Shown piece by piece: positions 19,350-30,477 of a DNA stretch of 64,000 nt; positions within the stretch are counted from its first letter, which is position 1, and each line of letters opens with the position of its first letter. Made by a program: the position numbers and the translations under genes. Source of the stretch: Prorocentrum cordatum (lineage: Eukaryota; Sar; Dinophyceae; Prorocentrales; Prorocentraceae); NCBI GenBank assembly GCA_963575745.1, contig CAUYUJ010015293.1, positions 62,001 through 126,000 of the forward strand, given 5' to 3'. Under the pieces are notes generated by a model. That model made no database searches. It saw only the letters and a list, made by a program, of their open reading frames with translations, and was not told where the DNA came from.

Positions 19350-19890
19350 CGACGATGCCTCCCTGGCGCTCTCCGAGACGCCCTCGAGGCCCACGATTGC
19401 TCCCGAAGACGGTCAAGGCAAGGCACCAAGACCGCCCAAATGGCCAGGAGACCTCCAGGGCAGCCCAAGATGTTCGGGCCGAAGATGAAGACGATTTAAG
19501 ATGCCTCCAAGAGAGCTCAAGAGGGCCACAAGAAGACCACCACCAGGGCCCGAGTAAACCAAATCCTTTGATTGTCCACATGCATTTGTTAACTGTTTAT
19601 ATTCTCTGCCCACTCTGGGCATCTGTCAGATGAAGACGGCCCACGAAGCCTCGAAGATGGGCCCGAGATGCCTCCAAGAGGGCCCCTGGACGGCCCCAGA
19701 GGACCACATGATGGCCCACAGGGCTTCCAAGACTGTCCCAAGACATCCCAAGGGTGCCGCTGGAGAGACCTACGACGGCTCTAGAAGACCCCTCGACGGC
19801 CCACAACGGCGCCGAGACGGCCCCACGACGGCTCCGAGAAAGATGTCGCAAAGAGAAGCCAAGACAGCCCAAGTGAGCTCCATGAGGGAT
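19350..19890 (+). repeat. Degenerate 12-mer array (GGCCCAAGACGG type)
   Basis: Repeated CCAAGACGGCCC, CCTCCAAGAGGGCC and CCACGACGGCTCC variants, interrupted at 19555-19625. Related arrays lie at 21590-21720 and 22330-22910, with complements at 15355-15435. Confidence 0.75.
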
Positions 19891-20312
19891 CCTCAAAACG
19901 TGAAGGCGAAAAGTGACACACGTGACGGCCTTCCTCTTCCTCCTCCTCTCTTCTTCTTCCCCCTATCCTCCCTCATCACGGTCCTCTCCGGCTTGGGGGC
20001 ACGAGGTGTCACACGTGACGGCCTCCCGTGCCTCCGAAGCTTCCCTCTCGCCATGGGCGGCAAGGATGGCAGCTGGACGGAACCCCCAGACACCGTGGCG
20101 GACGAGCGCGGGGAGCAATCGTACCCCTCGATGGCCAGGGGCGCCCTGGGCCGGCCAGCAGCAGCGCCAGCCCGAGCCCCGACTCGAAGCGGACCCTCCT
20201 TCCCAGCAGGGGCGACGGAGGCCGGCAAGAGGTCGGCGCTCGCGCTGCGAAAACAGTGCGGGGGCCGCAGGAACCCTCGAGGGCCGGGCGGTCTGCGTGC
20301 ACTGTGGAGCTG

Positions 20313-20555
20313 GACCTGGAGCAGGCGCCCGCGTGGGGTCTTCCAGACAGCTTCGGTGCTTCGGCAACGGTCACCTGTGCAGAAGAAGAAACAGCGGCAT
20401 ACACACAAACTTTTGGCGCTCCGCGCGGGTCTCTTGGATCCGCGCTGGGCCCCCGCGCCGCGGAACGCCAAAAGTGAATGTTCATGGCGTTGTGTCTTCC
20501 TCGGCTGGAGCAGGCGCCCGCGTGAAGGTCTTTCAGTCGGCTTCGGTACTTCGGT
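20313..20555 (+). repeat. Family D foldback bracketed by a ~50-bp direct repeat
   Basis: A D-type foldback (about 20400-20475: left arm TTTTGGCGCTCCGCGCGG, right arm CCGCGGAACGCCAAAAG) lies between two copies of TGGAGCAGGCGCCCGCGTG..GGTCTT.CAG..GGCTTCGGT.CTTCGG at 20313-20362 and 20504-20555. Confidence 0.7.
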
Positions 20556-21029
20556 GAGGAGGGCCCGCGGCCGTCGCTTCCTCTTCGTCCTCGTGGCTCC
20601 TCGTGCTCGCCTGGCCCATGCCGGGGGTCGGAGAGGGCGGGGGCCCGCCTCCCTGCCGCTGGGCTCTGCGCAGACGGGCTGCGGACGATTGTCACCCTGG
20701 CCAGGAAGTGCGGTGACAAGGAGGGCCTCGCTAAATACCATAGGACGCACATAACCATACTAATACTGCGCGTCCGCCTTGGAGGCGTGCATCCTGTAAC
20801 CTATAGTTTCTCGAGCGGTACGGCCAGAACGTGCCATGCACTCAGCTTATACTATAAGATTTCTCGGTGCGCGCGTCGTCCCTGGGGGGCGACGCGCACA
20901 TAGTACTCGTATGATGAGATGACGTCGATACCAGTCCGCCCCCGCGTCGGTCGAGCCAAAGCCTGCGGTCGTGGAGCCCCCCATCCACAGCGGACATGTC
21001 AGGCCCACGCAGAGGTCTTGTAGTGGGAG

Positions 21030-21265
21030 CGTCGCACGGGCCAAGAGGTGGCCAAACTCGAGAAAGCATGGCAGTTCTTGGCATCACGACAGGGGCCGCT
21101 GGCACTGGTCAAATCTGAGCTCGACAAGGCAGGCAGCGAGAACACAGAGGTTGCCAAGCATGGCAATTCTTGGCACCACAACAGGTGTAGCTCGCACTGG
21201 TCAAATCTGAGCTCGGCAAGGCAGGCAACGAGAACGCAGGGGTTGCCAGGGAGCTTGCTGGTGAC
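21030..21265 (+). pseudogene. Tandemly duplicated coding-like fragment
   Basis: The first unit reads in one frame as VAKLEKAWQFLASRQGPLAL followed by VKSELDKAGSENTEVAK, a plausible helical segment. A second unit (about 21150-21240) repeats the DNA (ACTGGTCAAATCTGAGCTCG is common to both) but has lost several bases and changes frame. A nearby open stretch at 21357-21490 (FEIDDLAHELSTGDARELAS) may belong to the same decayed gene. The family was not recognised, and exon status is unproved. Confidence 0.35.
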
Positions 21266-21589
21266 GTCATCACAATATTGCCAGATGGGTCGGCCATCGG
21301 CACATCAGCATCTAGGCGCCCGTTCCTCGCACTATGGAAGCGATCGGCTTCTTAACATGGGCATCGTCTTCGAGATCGACGACTTGGCACACGAGCTGTC
21401 CACGGGGGATGCGAGAGAGCTGGCGTCGAGGTGGGAGGGCCTCCACACCCAGCTTCGCGACACTTGGCCACTGCCCTGTCTCGCTGGCGCAAATGGAGAA
21501 GGCCGCCGCCCACAAGGCAGCCCACGCCGATCACTCGCGTGATCCGCCCCTTGATCGAAGAAGAGTCGACAGTCGGGGCTTGGCCGAAC

Positions 21590-21720
21590 CGCAAGATGCC
21601 TCCACGACGACCCCAGAGGCAACCAAGACGGCCCAAGATGGCCTCCAGACTGTTCAGTGTGGCCCCAAACGGGCCTCAGATGGCGCAGAAGCGCCCCCAA
21701 GGAGGCCCCCAGGCCACCAC
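21590..21720 (+). repeat. Degenerate 12-mer array, short
   Basis: Variants such as AACCAAGACGGCCCAAGATG and GGCCCCAAACGGGCC, of the same type as the 19350 and 22330 arrays. Confidence 0.6.
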
Positions 21721-22329
21721 TGGGGAGGAGGAAGCCCCACGGACAAGTCCGCGACGGCCGCTGGCGCTCCTCCAGCTGCCCGCGCCCGCGTTGCTCCGCG
21801 TCTTCGACTGGCGGCGCAGAGGCCAACAGCGGAACCCACAGTCCGGTGCCAGCATCGAGCGACGATGCCCCCGACCGTGAAGCAGCCGAGGTGCGTGACC
21901 CTTGTGAGCGCGCACCTGCCCGAGGCGCACACTGCACTATGGTCCCGCCTCTTCCAGCGCAGCCTGGGGAATCGGGCGTTGCTGGTGGCGGGGGGGGGGG
22001 GCCAAGCTACAGCCACATGATATCGCAATTCGTTCAGACGATGTCGTGCTTCGTCTAAACAATTCCGTGATACAGGATTTCAGTAATTGTATCCAGCAGC
22101 GGTAAGCAGCCAACACAAGATCGAAACTATGTCCCTTGGGATTCGTCAAGTCAGCCCTTCCCCCAACCAGCCCCAATCCGCCGACCCCTTGGGGATCATC
22201 GGCGTGTGAGATGCTTCCCCCTCCCCAAACCCCTCCCCCGGGAGCCCGGTCCGGTCGATTTGGAGGGGGGGGGGGGGGGGGTCGGGCACGAGCGCAGCGC
22301 GGCCGGGACGAGCGGTTCACGGGGCTTTT

Positions 22330-22910
22330 CCGGGCCCAAGAGGGCCTCAAGGCGGGCCAAGAAGCCCCCAAGAGGCCTCCAAGACGGCCCACGAAGGCCC
22401 CGAGACGCCAAACGACCGCTCCAAGACGCCCAAGATGGCCCCAAGACGGGCCAAGAGGTCTCCAAGACGGCCCCCGAGGTCCCAAACAAGCCTCCCAAGA
22501 GGACCCCAAGAGTCTAAAATTGTTGATTTTCCATAGTGTTTTTCGAGGTTTTTTGCTTTTCCGCCTTTTCGGCTTCCCGACGCTCCAAGACGGCCAAAGA
22601 GGCCCCCAAGAAAGCCCCAAGATGGCCCAAGAGGCCCCCAAGACGGCCTCCAGACGGCCCAAGACGGCCCCAACACGGCCCAAGAGGTCCCCAAGACGGC
22701 CCAAGAGGGCTCCAAGACGGCACCAAGAGGGGCCCAAGAGGGCGACCAAACATGTTGAAACTCAGCTTTCTGCCCCCAGGAGCCCCAGGGGGCCCCAAGA
22801 GTGCCCCAAGAGGCCCCCAGAGGCCCTCACGAGGCCGCCCAGACGCCCCAAGGAACCCCCAAGAAGCACCCCAGAGGCTCCGAAACGGCCCCCAAGTGGC
22901 TCCAAAACTC
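22330..22910 (+). repeat. Degenerate 12-mer array (CCAAGACGGCCC)
   Basis: The clearest array: dozens of CCAAGACGGCCC, CCAAGAGGCCCC and CCAAGATGGCCC variants in two blocks (22330-22510 and 22590-22880) split by a T-rich 75-bp segment. The proline/lysine/arginine-rich open frame is a consequence of the 12-bp period. Confidence 0.85.
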
Positions 22911-22919
22911 GCTTTTCAC

Positions 22920-23690
22920 CCCTTCGCAGCTTCTACTACCCCCAGATTGGCATAAACAAGGGGTCGGCGGTGTGGCGTAAGCCTAAGAATCAGGGTTCTA
23001 ACCAGGGCAGGTCTTGCAATGTTTCAGGCCTGGTGCGCTGGTCCGACCCCTCCCCCAGGGTGGAGGCACTCTCGGGCGTGCGCCCGCAACTGCTCGGCGC
23101 GGCGCTCGGCCCAGGAGTTGCTGCCCACGACTGGCGCTGGGAAGGTAGCGTGCAGCATCGATATCCGAAATGCACGCCGCCCCTGTGGGGGGCGCCCCCC
23201 CCCCCCCCCCCCGTGAGGGCCTCATCTGTGCACGCCATCCCCCTGCCAAGGCGCTTCTTCGGTGTGCGCTGTCCACGAGGGGCGGGACAGCGTGTAGTAA
23301 GCCGGCTTGCGGCGCCACTTTGTGTGCATGTAGGTTGACGACCGAGGAGTCGAACCTACAAGGACTGCCGTAGGTAGCGGAAGGTCAGGGAAAGGGTAGC
23401 AATCCCTTTTCCCATGCGCCGCGGGCAGACGGCGCTGTACCTGCTTCCAGTACCTGAGCCGAGACGGCAGCAGTATATATGGATCTTATGATGATTTGAA
23501 CGGGCTTCACACACACGCACACGCACACACGCACACGCAATTTGCACGCGATCTCCACGATGCGAACCGCACCCGTGCGGCCCACGCCGTCCTTCCTGCA
23601 GGAGCACAATCTCTTGAGCGGCTGCGCCCCTGGCGCCCGGCGGTGGGCCCCCAAGGGAACGGGCGGAAGGCCCTCGCCAAGCCAGCCTGG
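22920..23690. other. GC-rich spacer, no gene recognised
   Basis: Contains a (C)n run at 23198-23212 and a short (CA)n at 23508-23540. Nothing assignable was seen. Confidence 0.4.
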
Positions 23691-23850
23691 GCGACTCTCC
23701 CACTTCGGGCCCGGGTTTCCCCAGACGTCCGGCCGCTCCAAGTTTGTCGGTGCGCGGGCGGTCTGGGCCACTTCCCAAGGGCCGCTTTCTCCTCCCATGA
23801 ATCGTTTTGTTGACGGTCGAGAGGCCCGGCGAGGGCCCCTGGAGGCCGCA
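23690..23850 (-). repeat. Family E repeat
   Basis: Recognised by CCAGACGTCCGGCCGCTCCA and TCGTTTTGTTGACGGTCGAG followed by GGCCCGGCGAGGGCCCCTGG. Confidence 0.75.
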
Positions 23851-25154
23851 GATAGCCGAACTCCCGCCGCCCACATTTTCTTGGAGCGTCGGATCTCTGG
23901 GTCCTCGGCGGGGGTGGCGCCTCTGCAGCTAGTGCGGCCGAGCCCCGTGGAGGACCTGAGCCGGCTGCCGACAGGTGGCGGCCCCGGCTGACGCGGCGAG
24001 CCAGAGCCCCAGCAATTCCGCCAGTTGCTGCTTGCGTGACTGTGGAGGCCCATCGGGCCATAACCTCTCTTTCCCTCTTCCCCCCCCTTCCCCCTCCTCC
24101 CTCTTCCCCTCCCTTCCCCCTCTTCCCATTCCTTCCCACTCCTCTCCGCTCCCTCCCCCGCCAGTGCCACTTGCAGGCAAGCGAAGAGCGGGCCGCCAGC
24201 ACAACGAATGCTAGTGGCTGCACTCCTCTTCCTCCCTACATGGCGCATGCGGTGTTGACACCTCTTCTTCGATTTTTATGCATGTGCGAGTCCGTAATTA
24301 TTGCGTGCCAGTGCGCCGTCTAGGTGCGGCTTCGTATGTGTGTGTATCGGGCTAGAACCTCTTCGTCCGATTCGAGATTGGCGGGAGGGTCAGCGCCTCA
24401 TCAGAGGGGGAGGTCTCAACATGGAGCCCGATGTGCTAGGAGGGCTGTAAGCTTGTCGAGGAGCTTGGGGCGCCGGCGGTCTCGACGGGCTCTGGCGCGC
24501 GCTCTTCTACCTCTGAAGTTGGTCGCGGGAGCCACGACCATTTCATCACGTCGAGCGGGCCGGCCAAATGTGAGCGTGATGCTCACATGGTGCGCATCTC
24601 GCCCATCACTCCCCGCTCTCCCGTCTTCCTAGGCACCCATGGCAATATGTGGCGGATTCCGGAAACCCTGAGACCTGATAAGTGTTCATCTCTTGGGCGC
24701 GCATCTTTTGCGCACCCCCCCCCCCAAGACTGCCCCGCGAGAGCCCAAGGAAGAACGGAAATGGAGGGATGCGACGAGGACGCGAGGAAGACCCCGACGC
24801 GACGCGGACGAGCGTGTCACGTGTTACGTCTCTCCTGTGCGCCCAACGAGGAGTCGCCACCCAAGGTGCTGGACTGGCACGGTGGCAGGACTTGCCGCAG
24901 GCAGCTGGTGTTGGCGAGAACCAGCATGGAGAAGCACGATCCCAACGTGCAACTTTAGATACGCCAAGATCGGCCGCGCCTCCCTGGAAGAGCCGAAAGC
25001 GAATGACGCGCAGAACTGAGGACTCCCGTCGCACCCAATTGGTCTGGAACCTTTGCCCAGGAAAAGCATCTCATCCCTAGCTGGTTTTTGCCGCTCACCG
25101 GGCCCGGCGATCGACAAAAACTCTCCGCCGTCGTCTTCGGGCGCAGCCCAACCG

Positions 25155-25274
25155 ACCCCTGGCAAACCATCCCCTTCCGTGACGTCATCCTCGCCTTCCG
25201 AGCTCCCCTCTGGCATACATACGTATTGGGGCGAGGCGAGGGGGACGTCACGGAAGGGGATGGCTCGCCAGGGG
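25155..25274 (+). mobile_element. Foldback with ~40-bp arms
   Basis: Left arm (25155-25194) includes CATCCCCTTCCGTGACGTCA. Right arm (25231-25274) includes TGACGT-type complement GACGTCACGGAAGGGGATGG. The ~35-bp loop holds ATACGTAT. MITE-like or hairpin. Confidence 0.75.
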
Positions 25275-25394
25275 TCGCTTCGGCCGCCCCTGAGGTCCTT
25301 CAGCGCGAGACGCTGCCAGGGCAGCCACGCATTGGGCCAACACGCGCCTCGAGGACCACCGAGCATCCCGACCGGGAGGGCCGGCCGGCAGTGG

Positions 25395-25503
25395 CCTCCC
25401 CAGGAAGCTTGGGCGTGAACCGGACCAGCGGGCGGACCTGCTCCATGATGCGCCTGGCCTCCGCCGGGCTGGCCCCGCCCTGGAGCGCCTCCTGCGTCTC
25501 CTT
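25395..25503 (-). CDS. Candidate internal exon
   Basis: On the minus strand, CCCGCCCCTCCCCCAAG could serve as a pyrimidine-rich acceptor. The following frame reads KETQEALQGGASPAEARRIM then EQVRPLVRFTPKLPGEA, a composition typical of real protein with GC at third positions. A GC-type donor may follow at LPGE. No neighbouring exon was found and the family is not recognised. Confidence 0.3.
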
Positions 25504-25804
25504 CTTGGGGGAGGGGCGGGAGGCTGGCGCGCACTCCCAGGCTGAGGGGTGCACGACAGGGCGGGGGGGAAGGCGGAGAGGGTCGAGCTCGCACTGGCGG
25601 CACACCGCCGGCACGCGAAAGGCACCCCCGAGAGCGAGACCGCACGTTCCTGGGCTGGCCGCGACGCTCCTGGCCGAGAACGCGCCGACGTCGCGTTTTT
25701 ATTTCACGGTGGTCTCGATCCCTCCACAGGCCTGCCGTTTCGTCCCCGGTCGTTTTCTGACGGCCCAGCGCCAGGCCGAGGATGACACAGAAACTTCTGT
25801 CGTT

Positions 25805-25915
25805 TTGAATGCTGTTTGTCGTCGTCCCCGTCCCCGTCCCCGTCGTCGTCGTCCTCGTCCCCGTCCCCGTCCCCGTCGTCGTCATCATCGTCGTCGTCGT
25901 CGTCCTTGAGGGTCG
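25805..25915 (+). repeat. (CGTCCC)n/(CGT)n microsatellite
   Basis: CCCCGT hexamers changing into CGT triplets. Confidence 0.95.
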
Positions 25916-26379
25916 GCGGCATCGGCCGCAATGCCTTCGCCATGACACGACACCTTCCGTCGTGACTGCTGTCGCGACGCGAAGGGGCCTGACCCTGAGG
26001 TCCGACGTCGCGACAAAATGGAGCTCGCAAGCAATCGCGGCCGGACCCCTGGACCCCATCTTCCTGCGGCACTTTTCGAGCCGGATCGAGCTGCGAGGGC
26101 CCCAGGGCCCGAACTCGAGCGAACACGCGCGCCCACTCCCCCCCCGAGCGGCCTCCCCGCCGCTCGCCCCCGGCCCGCGCGCTCGCCGTGCGTACCTATG
26201 AGGTCTGCGCTGCCGGCGGAGCGCCCGCGGAGCATGCAGGGCCCCCCCCCGCGGCCCGCGCCGACGCCGGCGTGGACACGCGCGGGGGCTGGCCGAAGGT
26301 TGGATTCCAGACCCCCTCGGGAGGTGGAAAACGTCCTGCCGGGACCCAGACACCCTCGAGCCGTGAAACAATCACAACG

Positions 26380-26532
26380 GGAGGTGTTTCGCCCTTTTCG
26401 GCCTCTTGGAGCCCGTCACTCGGCCCCGGGACCGTCAAAAACGACTCAGGATGAAAAGCCGGTCTGGGGGAATCAATCCAGACCTCTGGGGGTCGACGTC
26501 ATGAAAAATTCGCGACGTCGGGGATCTGGGCA
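26380..26532 (+). repeat. Family E repeat, well preserved
   Basis: Contains TTTCGGCCTCTTGGAGCCCG, CGGGACCGTCAAAAACGACT, GATGAAAAGCCGGTCTGGGG and TCGACGTCATGAAAAATTCG, ending CGACGTCGGGGATCTGGG. Confidence 0.88.
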
Positions 26533-27009
26533 TGAAGCAGTCATGAGGGGAGGGTTTTCGCCACTTGCGGGGGCATCCATGAGGAGGGCGTCTGAGAGGG
26601 GAGTGCGCAATCATGACCCAGGGCACGTGCGCGGCCCAGGGGGGGGGCCAGGGGACGCATTGACACAAGAACAGGCGCCATCATATCTGCGGTGATATCA
26701 TGCCCCCGCCATGATATCTCCACCCCTAGTCATCACCCCCCCCTTTGCCGCCCTCGATAACCCACAAAGGTCTTTAGAACCTCCCCCCCTCCCCACAAGT
26801 GAGATTAACTGTGTTTCCGGCGGCCTCATTGACGGACTGGTGTCCCACCAATTACAGGAAACTAACTATTTGTTCCCCGCGGCGCCCGCCAGCAGCGCTC
26901 TCATGGAAAATCACGTGGCGCTCATAAGTTTTATCCTGGAAGCTCCCACCTGAGAAGGACTGTTGAAGCTCAGGCCCCGCGCGGGCCCTCAGAAAATCCA
27001 TCCACTGTC

Positions 27010-28080
27010 GCGTGGACACTACATAACTATGGCGAATTTTGCATCGCCCACACGGGAAAAGTCGCCATGTTGGCCGCGCGCGCCGACCAGGTGCCAGCAG
27101 GAATTCTGCCCGCAGCGCCAGGCAGACAACTTCGAGCAAACTCGCGCATCAAAACGAAGCAATCCCAATTGCATCTTGTGGGAAGATATTTGCCAAACCT
27201 CCCGCGTGCACGGCAGCCCACAATAGATTATCCCGCTGGACAAATACCCTCTAAGAATTACCCAACGCGCCCAACTCGCAAAATCGCGCATCAAACCGAA
27301 GCAACTTCGATTGCAATCCTCAAGAGGAAATGCTCACACATCTTCCCGCGTGCAGGGCAGCCCACAGTATAGTCCGCTGGAGAAAGAACAACCGAGCTTG
27401 AATTACCCAACCCGCCCAACAATACAGGGAAACTAATCCCACGTCGCCGCACGCGTCGACCAGGCGCCAGCAGTTCTGCCAGCAGTGAGGCAAACGAGTT
27501 TGAGCAAACTCGCGCGTCAAAACCAAGCAATCCCGAGTGCAATCCTCTTGAAAATATGCTCGCAAATCCCCCCGCGCTCAGGGTAGCCCACACTGGTCTG
27601 TCCGTTGAACGAATAACCCCCAAACATTACCCAGCCCGCCCAACAATAGATGGGAACTAATCCCAAGTCGCCGCGCGCGCCGACCAGGCGCCAGCAGGAG
27701 TTCTGCCAGCAGTGCTGAGCAAACGACTTTGCGCAAACTCGGGAATCAAACCGAAGCAACTCCTATTGCAATCCTCGTGAGAAATCGCTTGCAAATCCTC
27801 CCGCGTTCAGGGTAGCCCACAATATATTATTCGCTAGAGAAATGAACCCAAACATTATCCCGCCCGCCCGACACTAGACGGAAACCAATCTCACGTCGCC
27901 GCGCGCGCCGACCAAGCGCCATCAGGAGTTCTGGCAACAGTGCTAAGCAAACGGGTTCGCGCAAATTCGCAAACAAAAACGAAACAATTCAGACTGCAAT
28001 CATCATGAGAAGATGCTCACGAATCCTCCTGCGCGCAGGGTCGCCCACAGTGGATTCTTCCGCTGCCCGCCCAAGGAATA
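27010..28080 (+). repeat. ~228-bp satellite, about 4.5 units
   Basis: The marker GAAGCAA..CC.ATTGCAATCC recurs at 27156, 27298, 27525, 27750 and 27981. CGCGCGCCGACCAGGCGCCA recurs at 27077, 27455, 27685 and 27912. Spacings are 225-231 bp except the first interval (142 bp), where a unit is internally deleted. Every unit also holds CCTCCCGCGTGCAGGGYAGCCC. Divergence between units is substantial. Confidence 0.88.
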
Positions 28081-28174
28081 AAGGGAAAATTCCCCGCCGC
28101 TTCGACGAGGAGGTTTCAGAACCAATTTCATTCACCGCCGAGAGATCAGGGGGGGGGGCTCAAAACCAAAAACC

Positions 28175-28325
28175 TCCTGAGGTCAGTTTCGGCCTCCGGG
28201 TGCCCCTGCCGGGCCTCGGGACCGTCAAGCAGCGGCTCGGGATGGAAAACCCGTCCCGGGGAATGGGCCCAGACCTCTGGGTGTCGACGTCATGAAGAAA
28301 CACATGACGTCGGAAGTCTGGGATT
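28175..28325 (+). repeat. Family E repeat
   Basis: Contains TTTCGGCCTCCGGGTGCCCC, GCCTCGGGACCGTCAAGCAG and TCGACGTCATGAAGAAACAC followed by ATGACGTCGGAAGTCTGGG. Confidence 0.88.
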
Positions 28326-28732
28326 CTCTCAATCCTGACGTTTTTCCTCGAAATTCGGCCTCCAGGAGCCGTCTCTGGGCCTTGCGGCCATGAGGGCGTC
28401 TTACTTTAGACTCGGGGGTGGGGGGGGGGGACGCCGTCTTGCTTCCGTCGCCTTTCGCCGGCTTGAGATGCCAGCCTCTCGATCCATGGACGGCGAGACC
28501 GTCTGGAGGGCCCCACGCGAGCGACATAAATAGGGGGGTTTTGCGCGAGATGGCATAGCGACCTTGCGCCGCGGCTTGCGCGGGCCGCCGGCGCGGCATG
28601 CCACATTGGCAACGAGGGCGCTCAAGTATGCGCGTTCTTACGCGGAGAGCTTACGCGCCAACGTCGGCGCAAACGGCCACGTTGTTTGCGTCGCTCGCGT
28701 GGCGGCTCGTCTTCGATGAGGACAACGCGAGA

Positions 28733-28911
28733 CACCCCCACCTGTAAAAACTGGCCCCCGAGCCAGAGTCTTTAACCGCGGTCGGTTCTTCCCGGTGAGT
28801 TGTGGCCATCTGTTTTGGACATGTCCAATGGACCGCCCCCCTCCCTCATCTGTAAGAATCGGCCGCCGCTGAGAAATCTGAACCCTGGTCGGTTCTTACA
28901 GGTGGGGGTGT
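28733..28911 (+). repeat. Family R: paired hairpins with CTGTAARAA ends
   Basis: Two ~70-bp units. The second is a clear hairpin between CTGTAAGAATCGGCC and GGTCGGTTCTTACAG. The first (28740-28800) has CCTGTAAAAACTGGCC and GGTCGGTTCTTCCCGG. Confidence 0.65.
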
Positions 28912-28974
28912 TTTCTTGCTGTTCTGGCGGCGCGCAGAGGATGTTAGGGGGAGAGGGGGGCAGGCTTCTTAGAA

Positions 28975-29042
28975 CGAGGCTGCTTCTTCGAGGGCGCCGG
29001 CCTTACATCGACAGACAAGGCCCGCGCCCTCGAAGAAGAAGG
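28975..29042 (+). repeat. Foldback, ~22-bp arms
   Basis: CTTCTTCGAGGGCGCCGGCC (28984-29003) pairs with GGCCCGCGCCCTCGAAGAAG (29019-29038). Confidence 0.75.
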
Positions 29043-29141
29043 GGTGCTTTGCAGAAGCCTTCCCCCTTCCCCCTACCCTTGACTCATCTGAAAAACGCCC
29101 TGGGCGTTTTCTCAGCTTTCTCTGGCTTGGGCTCTCGACAG

Positions 29142-29246
29142 GCCGAGCACGCTAAAAAACACGCTGCAAGAAGGCTCAATGATTTCCAAGACGCCGAGCT
29201 GCAAACGCTAACAACAACGGCCTGGGCATATTCAAAACTGAGCCAA
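29142..29246 (+). CDS. Exon of an OPR/RAP-like helical-repeat protein
   Basis: 105 bp encode 35 residues with the signature DFQDAELQTLTTTAWAYSKL, preceded by AEHAKKHAARRLN. The pattern 'LxxFxxxELxxLxxTAWAYxKL' is typical of octotricopeptide (OPR)/RAP-type repeat proteins, which bind organellar RNA in algae and alveolates and form large families. The exon would supply one helical repeat. The acceptor is CTCTCGACAG followed by G at 29142. The donor appears to be GC (AA|GCCCCT), a non-canonical class reported in dinoflagellates. Beyond the donor the frame becomes Pro-rich noise. Neighbouring exons were not found; the flanking introns hold hairpins and a (CA)n tract. Whether the locus is a full gene or a stray exon is open. 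Confidence 0.65.
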
Positions 29247-29494
29247 GCCCCTACCCCCCCCTTCTGCGCGCGGCCGCCTGCTGTGCTTCGAGCCTGCTCG
29301 GGCCTGCCGGCGCCTCCTCGGGGCGCACCCGCCGGGGTGCGCCTCTCTGGACGCCCGAGCGCCCAGGGGCCGGGCGCCGGCTGAGACTGGGAGGTGCCGG
29401 CAGGCATGCGAGGCGGAGGAGCTTCGAGGGGCCAGCGCCTTCTTTTGCTGTGGCCGCGGGCGGGAGTCAAGCGCTCCCTTCCAGGAGCCCAGGG

Positions 29495-29571
29495 ACACAC
29501 ACACACAACCATACACACAACCACATGCGAACACATACGCACACATACGCACACACACACACACACACACA

Positions 29572-29618
<47 letters not shown>

Positions 29619-29965
29619 CACGCACGCCCCCCCTCCCCCCCCTCTCCCCCCCCACACACATACATACACACATACACACAACACACACACACACACACAC
29701 GCACACACACACACACACACACGCACACACACACACACACACGCGCACACACGCGATCACACACACAAACACACACACACGCACACGCACACGCACACAC
29801 GCACACACGCACACGCACACACGCACACGCACACGCACACGCACACGCACACGCACGCGCACACGCACACGCACACGCAGACGCACACGCACACGCACAC
29901 GCACACGCACACGCACACCCAGACACAGACACAGACACAGACACAGGCACACACACAAACACACA
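29495..29965 (+). repeat. (CA)n/(CACG)n microsatellite
   Basis: CA dinucleotides with CG interruptions and a short CCCCCCTCCCC break at 29626-29650. Confidence 0.97.
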
Positions 29966-30123
29966 AAGAAATGGGCACAGCTCCCAGGATTCCCTGTCTT
30001 TTCCTAGATGTTCTGCGCGTTCTCGTTACACACTCACACACAGGCGCACACACACAAATACACAAAGAAATGGGCACAGCTCCCAGGATTCCCTATCTTT
30101 TCCTAGATGTTCTGAGCGTTTTC
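29966..30123 (+). repeat. Tandem duplication, ~99 bp
   Basis: GAAATGGGCACAGCTCCCAG followed by GATTCCCTRTCTTTTCCTAG and ATGTTCTG occurs at 29970 and 30069, with (CA)-rich linkers. The duplication is recent, with one or two differences. Confidence 0.9.
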
Positions 30124-30477
30124 GTTTTCCCCCTCCCCGCCCCCCACCTCCCGTTGTTTCCCATATTTTCCGGGGGGTCGACGATTCATTGTGTCTGCGA
30201 GCTCTTCCCCTTCTGAGTCAAGCGCTACCTCCCAGGCAGCATCGGGGCCGAAGGAGGGCCCGAGAAGAGGCGAACGAGCGAAGGCCCGAGAAAGGACACG
30301 ACGGCGGAGGGACAGCGGCCAAGCGAAGAGCCGCGGCCCGACACCCGCAGGGACAGGCGGGCGCCTCACGCACGGCCCTCGTGTCAGGAGCAGGGAACGG
30401 GGGGGGATGCACGCTGCAGTGCGACAAATCACCCGATGAAGTCTACGACCCTCGATGTAACTAACCTCGCAAGTGCG

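Noticed and set aside
24824-26371. 515-codon minus frame
   Set aside because: Spans a foldback, (CGT)n and GC-rich spacer. The protein-like core near 25395-25503 lies in a different frame.
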